A stretch of 64,000 bases of DNA from Poecilobothrus nobilitatus. Taxonomy: Eukaryota > Arthropoda > Insecta > Diptera > Dolichopodidae. The translations under genes were made by a program, and so were the position numbers. The notes below the pieces were generated by a model, which saw only the letters and a list, made by a program, of their open reading frames with translations, was not told where the DNA came from and made no database searches. Shown one piece after another: positions 10,553 through 21,994 of the stretch. Where the stretch lies: positions 272,689,940 to 272,753,939 of the forward strand of contig OX352772.1 in the NCBI GenBank assembly GCA_947095535.1. Direction: 5' to 3'. Numbering within the stretch: position 1 is the stretch's first letter; each line of letters starts with the position of its first letter.

Positions 10553-12991
10553 TAAAAAGAAACTGAGTTTCTAGGTCATATTTTGACAGAACAGGGCTTA
10601 AAACCTAACCCAAATAAAATTCAAGCTATAGAAAAATTAGAATTGCCCAAAACCCAAAAACAAATAAAACGTTTTCTAGGACTAACTGGCTACTATAGAA
10701 AATTCGTAAAAGATTATGCTAAAGTAGCTCAGCCTATTACAAAATATTTAAAGAAAAATATGAAAATTAACGTTAATGATCCAAATTATATTGAATCATT
10801 TGAAAAATTAAAAAATCTGATTATAAGCCATCCCATTTTAAAATATCCGAACTTCGAAAAATCTTTTACTCTCACAACGGATGCTTCTAATTTTGCAATC
10901 GGAGCGTTTTTGTCATAAGAAGGACACCCAGTTTGTTTTGCCTCTAGAACTCTTAACAACCATGAGAAAAATTATTCTGCGACAGACAAAGAGTTTTTGG
11001 CTATTATGTGGTCTGTAAATTATTTTAGACCATATCTCTATGGAAAAAAGTTTAAAATATTAACTGATCATCAGCCTATAAAATTTTTACACTCCAAATA
11101 TAAAGAGAAAGATATGTCTCCAAGACACCAAAGGTGGTTGCTAAAATTAGGAGAATATCAATTCGATATAGAATATTTGAAAGGTAAAGAGAATAGGGTA
11201 GCAATTTTTTTAAGTAGAATAGAACAAATCGTGGACGTTAATTCTGACGAGGGAGAGAATAATAATAAAAATTCCAATATTTTAAAAATGTCTGCAAAAA
11301 GTGAAGATAATGAATCGGAATTTGGTATTTTCAATATTGAAGATGATGTAGATGACGTAACAATGGCAACTGTTCATTCAGCAATTGAAGAACAACTTGA
11401 CCATATACCAATAAAAGAGGAAATTGTCAACAAATATAAGACCCAAATTATATTAACAAACAACAAAACTGTAAACAGAAATAATTTTAGGAAGAAGGAT
11501 TATTTACATAGCAGAATATGATTTTCAAAGATTAAGCGAAATTTTTATAAAATATTTGTATAAAGGTAAAGTAGGAATATACTCCGAATTATCAGATAAT
11601 AAATATAACGTAATACAGGAGAAACTGAGGGAAATGTTCTCTAGTAATAATAAAATTAAATTTATAAAATGTTCATATAGGGCACAGGAAGTCGAAACGA
11701 AAACTGAAGCGGTGAAACAAATTTCATTCTACCATGTAAGAGAAAGCTTTCACTCGGGAATCCAAGAGACTTATAACCAAATAAAAAAAAGAATTTATTA
11801 TCCCAAATTATTAGAACTGACACAAATAGTTATAAATCAGTGTGAAGTTTGCCAAGAGGTTAAATACGATCGGAACCCTATAAAACCAAAGTTTAAATTT
11901 ACGGAAACTTCAAATGATTTAAATAAAATCATACACATTGACACTTATACCATAATGAAAACCAATTTTCTAACTATTATAGATAAATTTTCAAAATTCG
12001 GAGCTGCTTATTATCTCTCAGATAAAAATCAATTAACTTTGATAGATGGTCTAGCTAGAAGATCATTTCACCAAATTAGGCAAGTCCAAAAAGATAATAG
12101 CAGATAACGAATTTAAAGCTATTCAAATAAAAGAATTTTTAAGGGAAGAAGGGATTAGTTTACACCTTACCAAACCCAACAACCACACCGGTAATAGTGA
12201 CATAGAGAGACTTCATAATTCATTAGCTGAAAAATTCAGAATACTTAAATACGTTAATAAAAATATGTCAGTCAAAAGATTAATGCAATTAGCTGTTAGA
12301 AACTATAACGAACGATTTCACTCAACAATAAAAAATATTCCGAAAGAAGTTCAAAATCGTACAGTGGACTTCTCAAAAGTTAAAGAAAATTTAAAAACAG
12401 TAAAATTGAGAAACTTAAATATATTAAATAAAAGAAGAGAAGAGTATGAAGAGGAAAGGTCTACAGATTTTATAAAGAATTATAAAGCTGTAAGATATAA
12501 AGAGCAGCCTAAATATAAAAGGATGGATTTAAATAACATCCATATATCTAATATTAAAAGATCTCCTAAATTCTTTAATTCAGGTAATGCTACCGATTAA
12601 TAAAATATATCAGAATCTAAATAGTACATAAAAACAATAACACTCTTTCTTTTTAGAATACCTAAACAGAATTGAGTAAATATTATAGTAATAAAAGTAC
12701 ATGATATTGTTGTTATAGGAAACTATAATAGCAGATATCTATACTAATAGCTGCTAATAGTGTTTAGGTTGAAACTTAAATAATTTAAGTTGTTGTTAAA
12801 AAAAAAAAAAAAAATGAATAAATAAATTTTATTAATTTAAATTTACAGATTTTCACAATTATTGTTCTAATAACATACATGGGTTGGTTACCAACGAAAT
12901 TTGGATTTTTGCAAGTTAATCCAATATCTGAAGATGTAGGTTACATCCAAATAAAATTAAGGGAAGTAGAAAATAACTAACGAAACTGTAA
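10553..12991 (+). repeat. Tandem duplication inside errantivirus 1 (second copy)
   Basis: From 10558 the sequence restarts at the point corresponding to 8131 (AGAAACTGAG) and repeats the rest of RT, RNase H, integrase and the env start. The offset is 2427 bp at the start and grows by 10 bp at the indel near 8404. The two copies differ by scattered substitutions and small indels. The second copy runs on into the full env gene. Confidence 0.9.
10558..12600 (+). pseudogene. pol: Pol (RT end, RNase H, integrase) of errantivirus 1, second copy, broken
   Basis: The RT thumb and the start of RNase H are open at 10583-10918, where a CAA to TAA change stops the frame. RNase H continues at 10997-11521; ENRVADFLSR of copy 1 reads ENRVAIFLSR here. 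A small deletion shifts the frame near 11475. Integrase follows at 11556-12107 with HIDTY, and a 4-bp CTAG duplication at 12050-12059 shifts the frame again. The integrase tail at 12265-12600 is open. Here the codon that is a stop in copy 1 (9694) is an intact GAA. Confidence 0.85.
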
Positions 12992-14343
12992 CGGTTTTGC
13001 ATATTATTAAACCTATGGAACTAGACAGCGTTCTTTCACAACTAGAATTTAACTTAAATTCTTTAGATATTGAAAATAAAAAGTTAATAGAAACTGAAAT
13101 TAGAATTATTAGGGCAAAAATTGCATCTATTATGCCATCTTCTACAAGAAGAAAGAGAGGCTTGGTAAATATAGTAGGTACCGCAAGTAAATGGCTTTTT
13201 CGTACCATGGACAATGATGATAGGGAAGACATTTTAGAACATTTAAGAATTATCCAAGAAAACAATCATAACTCTATTTCCAGTTTGAACCAACAAATTT
13301 CAATTAACAGTCACTTTAATGAAACTATATATGAACTCAAAAATATAATAGAAAACGATAGGGTTAAAATTGAAAAAGTAGTTAACGAAATCAAAGATAT
13401 TAGTAAGCAAAGTATAACTCATTCTTTATACATAGATCAGATTTTAAAATTAAGGCATTTAGAAAATAAGATAAATCAAATACAAGATAATATTACATCT
13501 GCAAAATATAACATATTTCATCCTAGTATATTAACAGCAGAAGAAATCGAAATATTTCAAGTTGATTTTTTTAAGTTGAAGCTCATAAAAATGAGTATAA
13601 TAACTTACGAAGATAATTCAATAATATTAGCAATTAAGATTCCTCAAAATTATGTTCAAACCGAACTTAGGCTAATAACACCTTTACCAAATAAAGAAAA
13701 TTTTGAAATTAATGAAAATAATGAATATGTCGTAAAAATTGAAAATGTAACCTATACATATGTAGAAAATGTTATGATAAAAGATTTAAAAGCTAGTAAA
13801 AATTGTATTTTTAATAACCAATGTAAACTTAAATTTAACAATAAAACAAAACTAGAAATTTTAAACGATGAATCAATTTTAGTAAAAAACGCAATAAATG
13901 AAATTGTTAATCAAAATTGTGATGATAGAAAAATTATATTGAATAAAAACTATCTCATAAATTTTTTTAATTGTAAAATAAACCTCTATCAGGAAACATT
14001 TTCAAATCAAAAGAAAACTATACAAGATAAATATTATTATCCAATAAATAGCTTAAGTCAAAATTTTACAAAAATATTAACATTTGAAAACATTGTAATA
14101 GATCACGTTAAAAATATTGAGGAAATCAAAGAACTTAAATATAATAAAAAAATATCATATGGTGTTCATATAACACTAATAATTGTAATTATTATTATTT
14201 GTCTAATTATATTTATAGCATGGTTTAAAATTAATAATAACAAAATTGTTAACATATCTCATATAAGTAACGAAATTCAGGAGAATTTCAAATCAAAGGA
14301 GGAAGAAGTTATGTACAAAAAACACAACAGTAAAGTCCAATAA
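12842..14343 (+). pseudogene. env: Env glycoprotein of errantivirus 1, one frameshift
   Basis: A TTTACAG acceptor (12842-12848) precedes a hydrophobic leader. One extra A in the run at 12970-12973, compared with 10525, shifts the frame; the main ORF is then 12997-14343. It shows a furin-type site RRKRG followed by a fusion-peptide-like segment (GLVNIVGTASKWL, about residues 53-65). A long heptad-rich ectodomain comes next, then a membrane segment (LIIVIIIICLIIFIAWF, about residues 390-410) and a short tail. These features match the F-type Env of insect errantiviruses. The end overlaps the 3' LTR by 37 bases. Confidence 0.8.
14295..14306 (+). other. Polypurine tract of errantivirus 1
   Basis: AAAGGAGGAAGA lies directly upstream of the 3' LTR and would prime plus-strand DNA synthesis. 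It lies within the env reading frame. Confidence 0.75.
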
Positions 14344-14433
14344 AATTAAATATAACAACAACATTAAATTAAACCGTTTTTTAATTCATTATAAAAAAAA
14401 AATAACTATATTTATTTTTATAAATACAAATTT
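14307..14433 (+). repeat. 3' LTR of errantivirus 1
   Basis: The 127-bp LTR is nearly identical to 5276-5402 (for example ATGTAC here against ATGCAC there). It is followed by the CGCG target duplication at 14434-14437. Confidence 0.88.
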
Positions 14434-14437
14434 CGCG

Positions 14438-14919
14438 TGGTACCGGCGCGAGACTACAAGCAATAGCGTCAGATGAAATATGATCCAAAAGTGAAAAATG
14501 AAATAAGATCAAAAAATAAAGCAAAATATTTTTGAATCTTATTTCATTCTTGTTTTGACCTTATTTCATTTAGGAAATAAGAACCAAAAATATATTTGGT
14601 TCTTGTTTCATTTTTATAAATTTCTAAATTAAATCCAAATATATTTTTGGTTCATATTTCATTTTTTTAAATTTTAAATTTTTGTTTTACACACATCGAT
14701 CTTATAACGGGAAAAGACTTTTAAATGACTGTATGATCTATGTTACATGTACAAAACAAGTTTGTTTGTTTTTTTTAAATAATTTTATTGTTGTATATTT
14801 GTTACTGCATCGCACGTTGAATTGCTCGTTGCAAATTTCATGATAATTTCTTTCCGTCCCTAAAAAAAAGATATTTAAAATTTTTTATAAACATGATATT
14901 ATATGATACAAATATTATT
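14438..14919. repeat. Repeat block S continued and Harbinger 3' flank
   Basis: This continues the block cut by errantivirus 1 and matches 32266-32750. It contains CTACAAGCAATAGCGTCAGA, the same terminal-like motif as at 2637. An AT-rich stretch follows with inverted TGAAATAAGA and TCTTATTTCA repeats (14490-14660). The last part (from about 14690) is the downstream flank of the Harbinger gene and is also found at 51330-51550 and 59353-59440. No gene is seen. Confidence 0.65.
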
Positions 14920-16985
14920 TTAAATTCTGTCCAATTGCCACGGAACAGCTCCTTTGTCCATAAAATATTCAGCAAATCTAAAAAATATTTTATTTTTATT
15001 TAGAAATTTATTAAATTTAATATATAGTTAACCTTATCCTCAACTCTTTAGCATTATAAGGGAGTTTTGCATTTTAAGCCGGCAAGGATTCGAACATTTC
15101 TTTTTCTGCTCTCCAAGAACCTTGCACAATAACTCCATTCTGCTTAATGTCAACCAGGCCCTGATTTAGGTAACTTTTACATTTTTCTTCTCGCAGCCAA
15201 TTGTGTAAACATACACATGACATTATCATGTTTTCCACCTAAAATATTTTTTTTATTTTATTGTGTATTGTGTATGTTATTAACTAAATATTATTACCGT
15301 GTCCAAATTTGCAATAATTGATGTTCAAAAAATTCTCCACTTGCTGGATAAAATCCCAAAAGAATTTTCAACTATGCGACGAGCTTGGCTCAATCTATAA
15401 TTGAAAATTCTTTCACTTAATGTTAATGTACCAATGAATGGTTTCATCATGTTAATGGTTAATAAAAAAAACGCATCATCTGCTACAAATACATATGGTA
15501 CATTTTTAAATTCTTCACATACGTCGGATGTTGCTGGAATTCTAAAAAGATATTTTAATTTAATAAAATATAAATTGGAAAATTTTTATTATTATTTATG
15601 TCCAAATTTGCAATAATTGATGTTCAAAAAATTCTCCACTTGCTGGATAAAATCCCAAAAGAATTTTCAACTATGCGACGAGCTTGGCTCAATCTATAAT
15701 TGAAAATTCTTTTACTTAATGTTAATGTACCAATGAATGGTTTCATCATGTTAATGGTTAATAAAGAAAACGCATCATCTGCTACAAATACATATGGTAC
15801 ATTTTTAAATTCTTCACATACGTCGGATGTTGCTGGAATTCTAAAAAGATATTTTAATTTAATGAAATATAAATTGGAATATTTTTATTTTCTTACGGGA
15901 GACAATCGTCATAGAACTTCTGCCCGAATACTGAATTCCGAAAAATTCCACCATCACTTTGACGCACTGAAGCACCAACGTCACACATTATAAATTTATA
16001 ATTATGATCGCAAATGGCTAGCAGTACCAATAATTAAATAAATCGGAGCCTGAACTTGGTGGTGCCTAAAATGTTTTTGTAAAAATAAAATAAATTCGAA
16101 ATATTTAGATAAATTAACTTATTTGAATTGTGACGTGGTTTCCAATGTTCAATAGCTCCTACACAACGAGGAATATTCCACTGTGCCTCAAAACCATCAG
16201 CAATTGATTTAAAAGTGCCCTCATTAATTTTGGGGAACACTTTAATTTTTAATGCAGTAACAATTGCTATTGTTGTTTACTTAACAATGTTGTGGACTGC
16301 TGTGGGTGAACATTTATATGACAAGGAGAGACTTTGAGACTTTACTCTCCAGTACCTAAAAATCTATAAAAAAAATTGTTAGTCAGAAAAAAATGGGTAA
16401 AGTTAGAAATAAAAACAAAATTTTAAATTTTTAAAAAATTGCAAACTTACCTCAATGTAATAACAAGTCGAATGTTTATACTAATTGGAGTCCTTACAAA
16501 TTCCTGCTTTTTAATAAGGGGCTCAAATAGTTGTAAAAGCTGCTCGACTTGAGTTGCACTCATCCGCATATAATTATGAAATAATTCTTGGTCCTCGAGA
16601 TGGTATAAGGACTCAAAAATATTTCTAAATTATCCGGAATCATTTCTCTCCTTGTGATATGGTCTTACCCAATACTTCTTCTTATTGTATTTTCTTCGCG
16701 GCAAATTTTCGTTAAGTGGAAATAAATTTGCCGCCAAAAGTAATATTTGCCTTTTTGCTAAAATAAAAAGCAAAATTTGGATATCAATATTCAAATTTTT
16801 ATTCAATTAAGTAATATAATATTTAATACATACGTAAAAATCATTTATACCTTTCAATTCAATTAATTAATTCAATTAAGTAATATATTTAATATATACA
16901 TACATAAAAATCATTTATACATACCTTTTCTTTTTTGGGCAAGTTTTTCATCAAGAATCATAACACTACGCAAAATATCTTCCAT
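14920..16985 (-). pseudogene. PIF/Harbinger DDE transposase, copy 1, broken
   Basis: Comparison with the better copies at 57481-59242 and 59441-61202 shows exons starting at the ATG at 16985 (MEDILRSVMILDEKL) and ending at the TAA at 14922-14920. Introns with GT...AG ends lie between them. The DDE region has the CDVGASGRQSDGG-type and [14 protein letters not shown] motifs in pieces. Damage includes a 299-bp tandem duplication (15301-15599 and 15600-15898), point changes and the 4-bp insertion in the first catalytic motif (16145-16148) shared by all copies. The product would have been the endonuclease-like transposase. Confidence 0.75.
15301..15898. repeat. 299-bp tandem duplication inside Harbinger copy 1
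   Basis: The segment beginning GTCCAAATTTGCAATAATTG occurs at 15301 and again at 15600, with the same sequence up to AATATAAATTGGAA and few differences. The other Harbinger copies have it once, so the duplication is private to this copy. Confidence 0.85.
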
Positions 16986-18510
16986 CGCAAAACTAAACAC
17001 ATTTTTAAAATTATTCTTTTTATTTATTAATATAAAACTGTTTTATTCACAAAACAAAACTTTATAAAAATTACTTCAAATTTGATAAAATGTAAACATT
17101 AATCAAATGTCAACTGTCATAATCTCGCTATAAAATCTTGCCATAAACAATTCGTTATTTTTCTCCCTCTTTCCTATTAGTAGTATTAGTATAGTTTACT
17201 CTTTCTAAATATCCGATATCGGCTGAAAATTTTCTCATGAAAATTAGACTTTATTTGCTGCCTTCTAAAAATATGCGGTTTTAAAAACCTTTGGTTTTAC
17301 AATACTGCCTTGTTTTTTATTTCTCTACGGGTTCTTACATTTTACTTTTTTATTCTATTTTTTTCTTAACTTCACCTACACAAACGCTAAGCCACCAACA
17401 ATCAACAGAATTAACGGTTTTTTTTATTAAAAAATATTTGAATATTCAAACTAAGGAACTTTTAAAAATTCTGTAATATATCCGTTGAAGAACTTATTAT
17501 TCAATGTTGTGAGAGTGTGTTTTAAAATAAAAAAAAAATTATCTATAACTACCGTCTATTCATATATGTGTGTACAGCATTTTTTTTTCAATATTCTATC
17601 TACCCCTTTTTTTTAATCTGCCAACCCTATCCATTATAAACCTTGAAATAACTCAAAAACTGAATTTTTCTCAAGTTCGTTCAAAGGTTGTGTTAAAATT
17701 TAATCTTTTTTACGTCATTTGGTGAAAACAAATTTTATCATAAATATTAATTTAAAAAAATGTCTAATAACTAATTTTTTAATCAAAAAAGATTTTAAAA
17801 GCTTTGAAAGAAAGCATTTATTTCGTACATTACTGGGCAAGAAAATTATTATTAGGAAAATAATTTTTATGACAATTGAAATTTAATAAGTTGAGTCAAG
17901 GCATTACTCTAATTTTTAAAAGGTCTGGATACAGAGAGGAAAGTTAAATAGTAGTATCTTTTTCAAATTAATTTTTATTAATTTGCAGTCCTCCTGGAAA
18001 AAATTAGCAGTCCTGCTAGAAATCTGGAAATAACACAAAAACTGCTGATTTTTTCTATTTCACCCCATTAAAGTTCTATATTTTTTACATCGTTTAGTAA
18101 AAGGAAATTTTAAAAAATAGTAAATTTTCATTCATAAATTTGCATTTTAAAAAATGTCTTAAAACTACTTTTCAACAAAAAAAAAGCTTCTTAAAAACTT
18201 ATTAAAAGAGCATTGATTTGGTACATTACTGAGCAAAAATAATGTTGAAAAATAATTTTTATTGCAATTTTAATTCTAATACATATAAAATTAGGTGCAA
18301 AAAAATAAACTATTTAATTATTTTTACCAGAAGTTAATTTATGTTAACTTATATGTAATTTTTATTAATATAATGAAATGAATTAACTTTATTAGTTATT
18401 TCCCTTTTCACACAACCTTGGAGGTAGACAATTTGCCGAATTTTTTTTTAAAGTGGTATGGCCTGAAGACTAGGCTTTAAACTAAAATAATAAAAAAAAA
18501 TATATATTAA
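16986..18510. repeat. Repeat block R, copy 1
   Basis: This is noncoding sequence upstream of the Harbinger gene. It recurs at 33000-34430 and 61203-62930, and in reverse at 55749-57480. It contains polypyrimidine runs and the pair CAGTCCTCCTGGAAA and CAGTCCTGCTAGAAA (about 17988-18020). Compared with the other copies, a TA-rich segment near 17577 is missing. No protein-coding frame is credible. Confidence 0.8.
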
Positions 18511-18512
18511 TA

Positions 18513-19000
18513 CAGTGGAATCGCGATCATATGAATATTGCATTATATGAATTATCGCTTTATATGAACACAAAAATTTTCCCATATAAAACCCTATTAT
18601 ATGAACTTTCAAAATTGTCAACTCTATTATATGAACAATTCTAATTTAACGTATTTTTCAAAAATACAACAAAAAAACCTAATGTTTTAAAATTATTTTT
18701 TTTTGTTTTAAACTAGAAACAGTTATATTCTCTGTTTTGAGATAATATTTCTTTGATAAATAAATAGAATATATTCAGATAATATATTCTATAAATAGAA
18801 TATGTATAGAATATATTATAATGTTCAGAAATAAATATAAAAAAAATATAGAAATTTAGCTCTACATGTGTAATTTAAAATCTATTTATGTATCAGAAAA
18901 TTAAAAACTATGAGGATCCCATATCCATATCAATTTTATATAATCTCACTTATATGAAATTAGGCTGCATTCATTAGTTCATATAATCGCGAGGTTACTA
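18513..19000. mobile_element. pogo/Tigger-like MITE, 488 bp
   Basis: The left end is CAGTGGAATCGCGATCATAT and the right end is the inverted TAGTAACCTCGCGATTATAT, with TA on both sides (18511-18512 and 19001-19002). TTATATGAAC is repeated several times just inside the left end. TIRs of the CAGTNNAACCTCG kind with a TA target are typical of the pogo/Tigger group of Tc1/mariner. It encodes nothing. Longer 505-bp copies lie at 55242-55746 and 62933-63437. Confidence 0.75.
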
Positions 19001-19002
19001 TA

Positions 19003-19426
19003 CAAAAAATATTTCATTTCAATATAGTAATAAAATAATTAATAATTTTTTAACAAAAGAAAAAACAAAATAATATAATTCATATTTAACAACGAAATTA
19101 AATAAATTAAATAAAAATAAAAAAATTCATTTATACAAAACAATATTAAAATTAAAAAACAAAAACAATATCACAAAAATCGATATTTTCCGACTGTATG
19201 AAAGAGAGAGGAAATTAGAAATAATAGAATAAGGAAGAAGAAGATATTAGAGATAATAGATCTTGAGTGGGCAAAAATTAAAAATGGCATTACGATGGTA
19301 TCACAACTATGCTTAGGTACCTTACCTTCATATCTAAAAGGTTAATTAATTTTCGCAATATTTTGAAATTGTTTTGTTTCTGTATTCCCTGTGACATAGC
19401 AGACATGCGCGCAATGAATTGATTTG
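19003..19426. repeat. Repeat block R right part, with an empty LTR site
   Basis: This matches 63440-63824 and the reverse of 54855-55239. At 19408-19411 it has a single CGCG where the other two copies carry the LTR of errantivirus 2, so it is an empty site. No gene is seen. Confidence 0.75.
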
Positions 19427-19705
19427 GCAATTCATTGATAATGCATTGGTTTTGAAAAATTCAATGCTAATGAAAATAATATTGCATTGATTTTCCATTT
19501 TCAATGATAATGATGAAAATTATTGCATTGATTTTTTTTTCAATGATAATGATATGAAATATTGCATTGATTTTCGATTTTAAATGATAATGCAAAAAAA
19601 TATGCATTGAATTTCCATTTTCAATGATAATGATAAAATCAATGCATTGATTTCAATTTTCAATTATAATTGAAAAAAACAATGCATTGATATCAATTTT
19701 CAATT
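19427..19705. repeat. Minisatellite of ATGCATTGA units
   Basis: About six to seven diverged units of roughly 40-45 bp each contain (A)TTGCATTGATTTT and TTTTCAATGATAATGA. Each unit is itself partly palindromic (TTGCATTGA against TCAATG). Confidence 0.75.
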
Positions 19706-20179
19706 TGTGACGTTTTCACATTGTAAAATGTGGTTTAAAATTGTCTTTGTAGTCGATTGTTTAATAATATTACATAATCATTTGCGATATGTAATATTAA
19801 TATAAAACGAAATTAATTTCATTTTAATTAAATATTTTGTTTTCACCATACATGAAAACAAACAACTGCATACATATTGCATTGGGTCAGACTTTTGTTT
19901 GCAAATTTAATTTTTCAAATATAAAATGCAATGTTTAAATTTATGCATTTAAATTCAAAAATTATACTAAATTTTTCAAATTATAATAAGTGCTTAATAT
20001 TATTTAAATTATTTTATTATACATAATTTTAGAATAAATAGTTTTATTAATAATTAATATTAATCTATTAAAATATTTTACACGGTTAATAATACATTTA
20101 CATAGGTAGGTAGGTATGATTATAATATTTGTTTTGCTTTATATATACTTGTATAGGTATGTAAGTCATGGCTTATTTC
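19706..20179. other. AT-rich DNA without a recognised feature
   Basis: Nothing coding or clearly repeated was seen here, apart from a few runs such as TAGGTAGGTAGG (20104-20115). Confidence 0.45.
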
Positions 20180-20780
20180 ATAAATATTGACAAGTGACCA
20201 TTTTGTAAATTACAAATTTGTGAATTACAGGTCGACAATTGTCAAATATTTGCTTTAAAATAAAATTGACACAATTGTAGATTGTCAATTCCCGTTTCAT
20301 AAACAAATCATCGTGTGGATAAATGATTGTCGTATGTTAAAAACTATAGTATTGAGTAAAAGGAAATCAAAGTTTGAAGCCCTGTATCTCGAAACTTATG
20401 TGGAAAATGTTCCCAATTTTGGAAATTTTTAGGTAACATGAATCATGATCATACCCTATAAAGTTTTGGGTGTTTTTTTATAAATCTTCGAAATTTATAG
20501 TATGATTTAACAAAAACTTCAAAATGAGAATGTCGTATGTTAATTTATCGTGAGAAAATTTTTTTGCACAATACATACGACAGTTTGTTACTTAATATAC
20601 AACAAATTAATTCCAAAATGCTAATAATAAATGTCGTATGTTAATATTGCTTAATAATAAATATTTCATTTTCAGTGAATAAAATAAGTTATAACATGGA
20701 TTGTTAAACTCTGTATTTCTGTGTTTTAGCATAAAGTAACTATATACATAGAGAACTCACGTAGAAGAAAAAATCGTAGT
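20180..20780. repeat. Diverged fragment of repeat block M
   Basis: GTGTGGATAAATGATTGTCG (20312-20331) and several GTCGTATGTTAA motifs match block M at 36230-36560. The part near 20733-20775 resembles 42236-42290. The order is kept but the sequence is much more diverged than in the other copies. Confidence 0.6.
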
Positions 20781-21100
20781 CAATTTCATTGATTTGAAAT
20801 CACTCCAAGGTCGTATTTGGGGTTATTTCGTAAAAAGATGACCGTATTTTTGGTATACCATCAAAGAACATAAGAAAAATAAAACAAAAAAAATATTTTT
20901 TCATTCATTCAGTTCGTAATTCATTTTCTTCGAACCGATTTTGTTTTTCTCTAAAAATTGATTTTATATTGTTACATACATACATATTTATCTATGCATC
21001 ACAAACAAAATATGTTCTTATAATTTTAAAATGTAATTTTATAGATCTCATAAAGAATAACTCTACACAACAGTAGATAGGTAGGCACTTGGGCCAGACA
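20781..21100. other. AT-rich DNA without a recognised feature
   Basis: I see no gene, RNA or repeat that I can support. Confidence 0.4.
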
Positions 21101-21110
21101 GGTCAGTAGG

Positions 21111-21200
21111 TTAAGGTCACCCGGAAGTAGATCAAGGTCACCCATAAGTAGGTCAAGGCCACCCGGAAGGCCAGACAGGAAGTATGTCAAGGTCATTTTA
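21111..21200 (+). repeat. GC-rich repeat of TCAAGGTCA-type sites, 21-bp period
   Basis: TTAAGGTCA (21111), TCAAGGTCA (21132), TCAAGGCCA (21153) and TCAAGGTCA (21186) lie within 85 bp. The first three are exactly 21 bp apart within a unit like AAGGTCACCCGGAAGTAG. The sites fit the YCAAGGYCR half site bound by FTZ-F1/SF-1-type nuclear receptors. GGCCAGACAGG occurs on either side. It may be a minisatellite or a regulatory cluster; the sequence cannot tell which. Confidence 0.55.
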
Positions 21201-21994
21201 AAAGTAAGTCAGACCGGCGGCGATCGTCAGTTGTTTATAAAGATTGTATACTTGGTTTAAGTAATAGGTATGCAGGAAAATAGTAGGAAAAAAAAAATGC
21301 TTTTTCATACAATGTAGAGAGAAAAAAAATGTACCTATACGTTTCTTTAAAATTAAAAAAAGTGCAAACTGGTTTTTTACATCTTAGATAAAGAATCAAC
21401 AAAATTAATGCAATTTTGAGATGCATTTTTTTTCTTTTCTTCTTGTTTTTTCTTTTTTTTATGAAGTATTTAAAAAAGAGGAAATAAAAACCATTAATTA
21501 ATTGCGAGTATCACCGTATAAGATTTTATTGTTATATAAGAATGTTGACAAAAATATGAATAAAAAGAAAACAAACAGGAAATCAAAAATATCTAACATG
21601 TGGTTTAAGTAATAGGCGTGAATGGAAATAGTAAGAAAAAATGCGTTTTTATAAAATGTAAAGAGAAAAATTTAAACAAATTAAGTGTATCTATGCGAAT
21701 TTTTAAAATTAAAAGAAAAAAGTGCAAAGCTGGTTTTTAAATCTGAATCAACCTTGGTCAAATTGATATTTTGAGATAAATTTTTTCTTTTCTTTGTTGT
21801 TCTGATGAAATATTTAAAGAAGAGGAAAGAAAAAATTATTAGTATTTTTAGATTTTATTGATATGTAAGAATTTAGAACAAAAAAAAATGTATTCTTATG
21901 TTGTGTTAAAAAAAAATAAAACAAATTTATTTATATGTTTGAAATAATTTTTTATTTAAAAATATTTTACAATTTTATAGAAATCTGTGCTGTC
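21201..21994. repeat. Noncoding DNA with a diverged direct repeat, left of the Polinton genes
   Basis: About 21247-21480 and 21600-21840 are diverged copies of each other (GGTTTAAGTAATAGG, then AGTGCAAA-CTGGTTTTT). Part of this also resembles 50020-50190. It may include the left end of the Polinton, but no inverted terminal repeat or AGTAGT-type end was found. Confidence 0.5.

Larger units (their letters stand above)
5276..14433 (+). mobile_element. Errantivirus (gypsy-type LTR retrotransposon with env), element 1
   Basis: This is a full-length insertion with 127-bp LTRs, a tRNA-Ser-like primer binding site, gag, pol (protease, RT, RNase H, integrase), env, a polypurine tract and CGCG target duplications. 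The two LTRs differ at only a few positions, so the insertion is fairly recent. Even so, pol is broken by frameshifts and stops, and part of pol and the env start is duplicated in tandem (8126-10549 again at 10553-12991). It looks like a provirus-like element of the ZAM/17.6 kind. The copy is not functional. Confidence 0.9.

Noticed and set aside
12957..13265. - strand frame over env
   Set aside because: Antisense of env, hydrophobic only because the opposite strand is charged.
2637..14475. The two CAATAGCGTCAGA motifs as inverted ends of one MULE
   Set aside because: They are in the same orientation (2641 and 14461), so they cannot be the two ends of a single inverted-repeat element.
15401..15993. 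Two similar + strand frames of 71 and 97 residues
   Set aside because: They are antisense to Harbinger exons and look duplicated because of the 299-bp tandem duplication.
17291..17476. 61-residue hydrophobic frame
   Set aside because: Lies in noncoding block R and is not open in the other copies.
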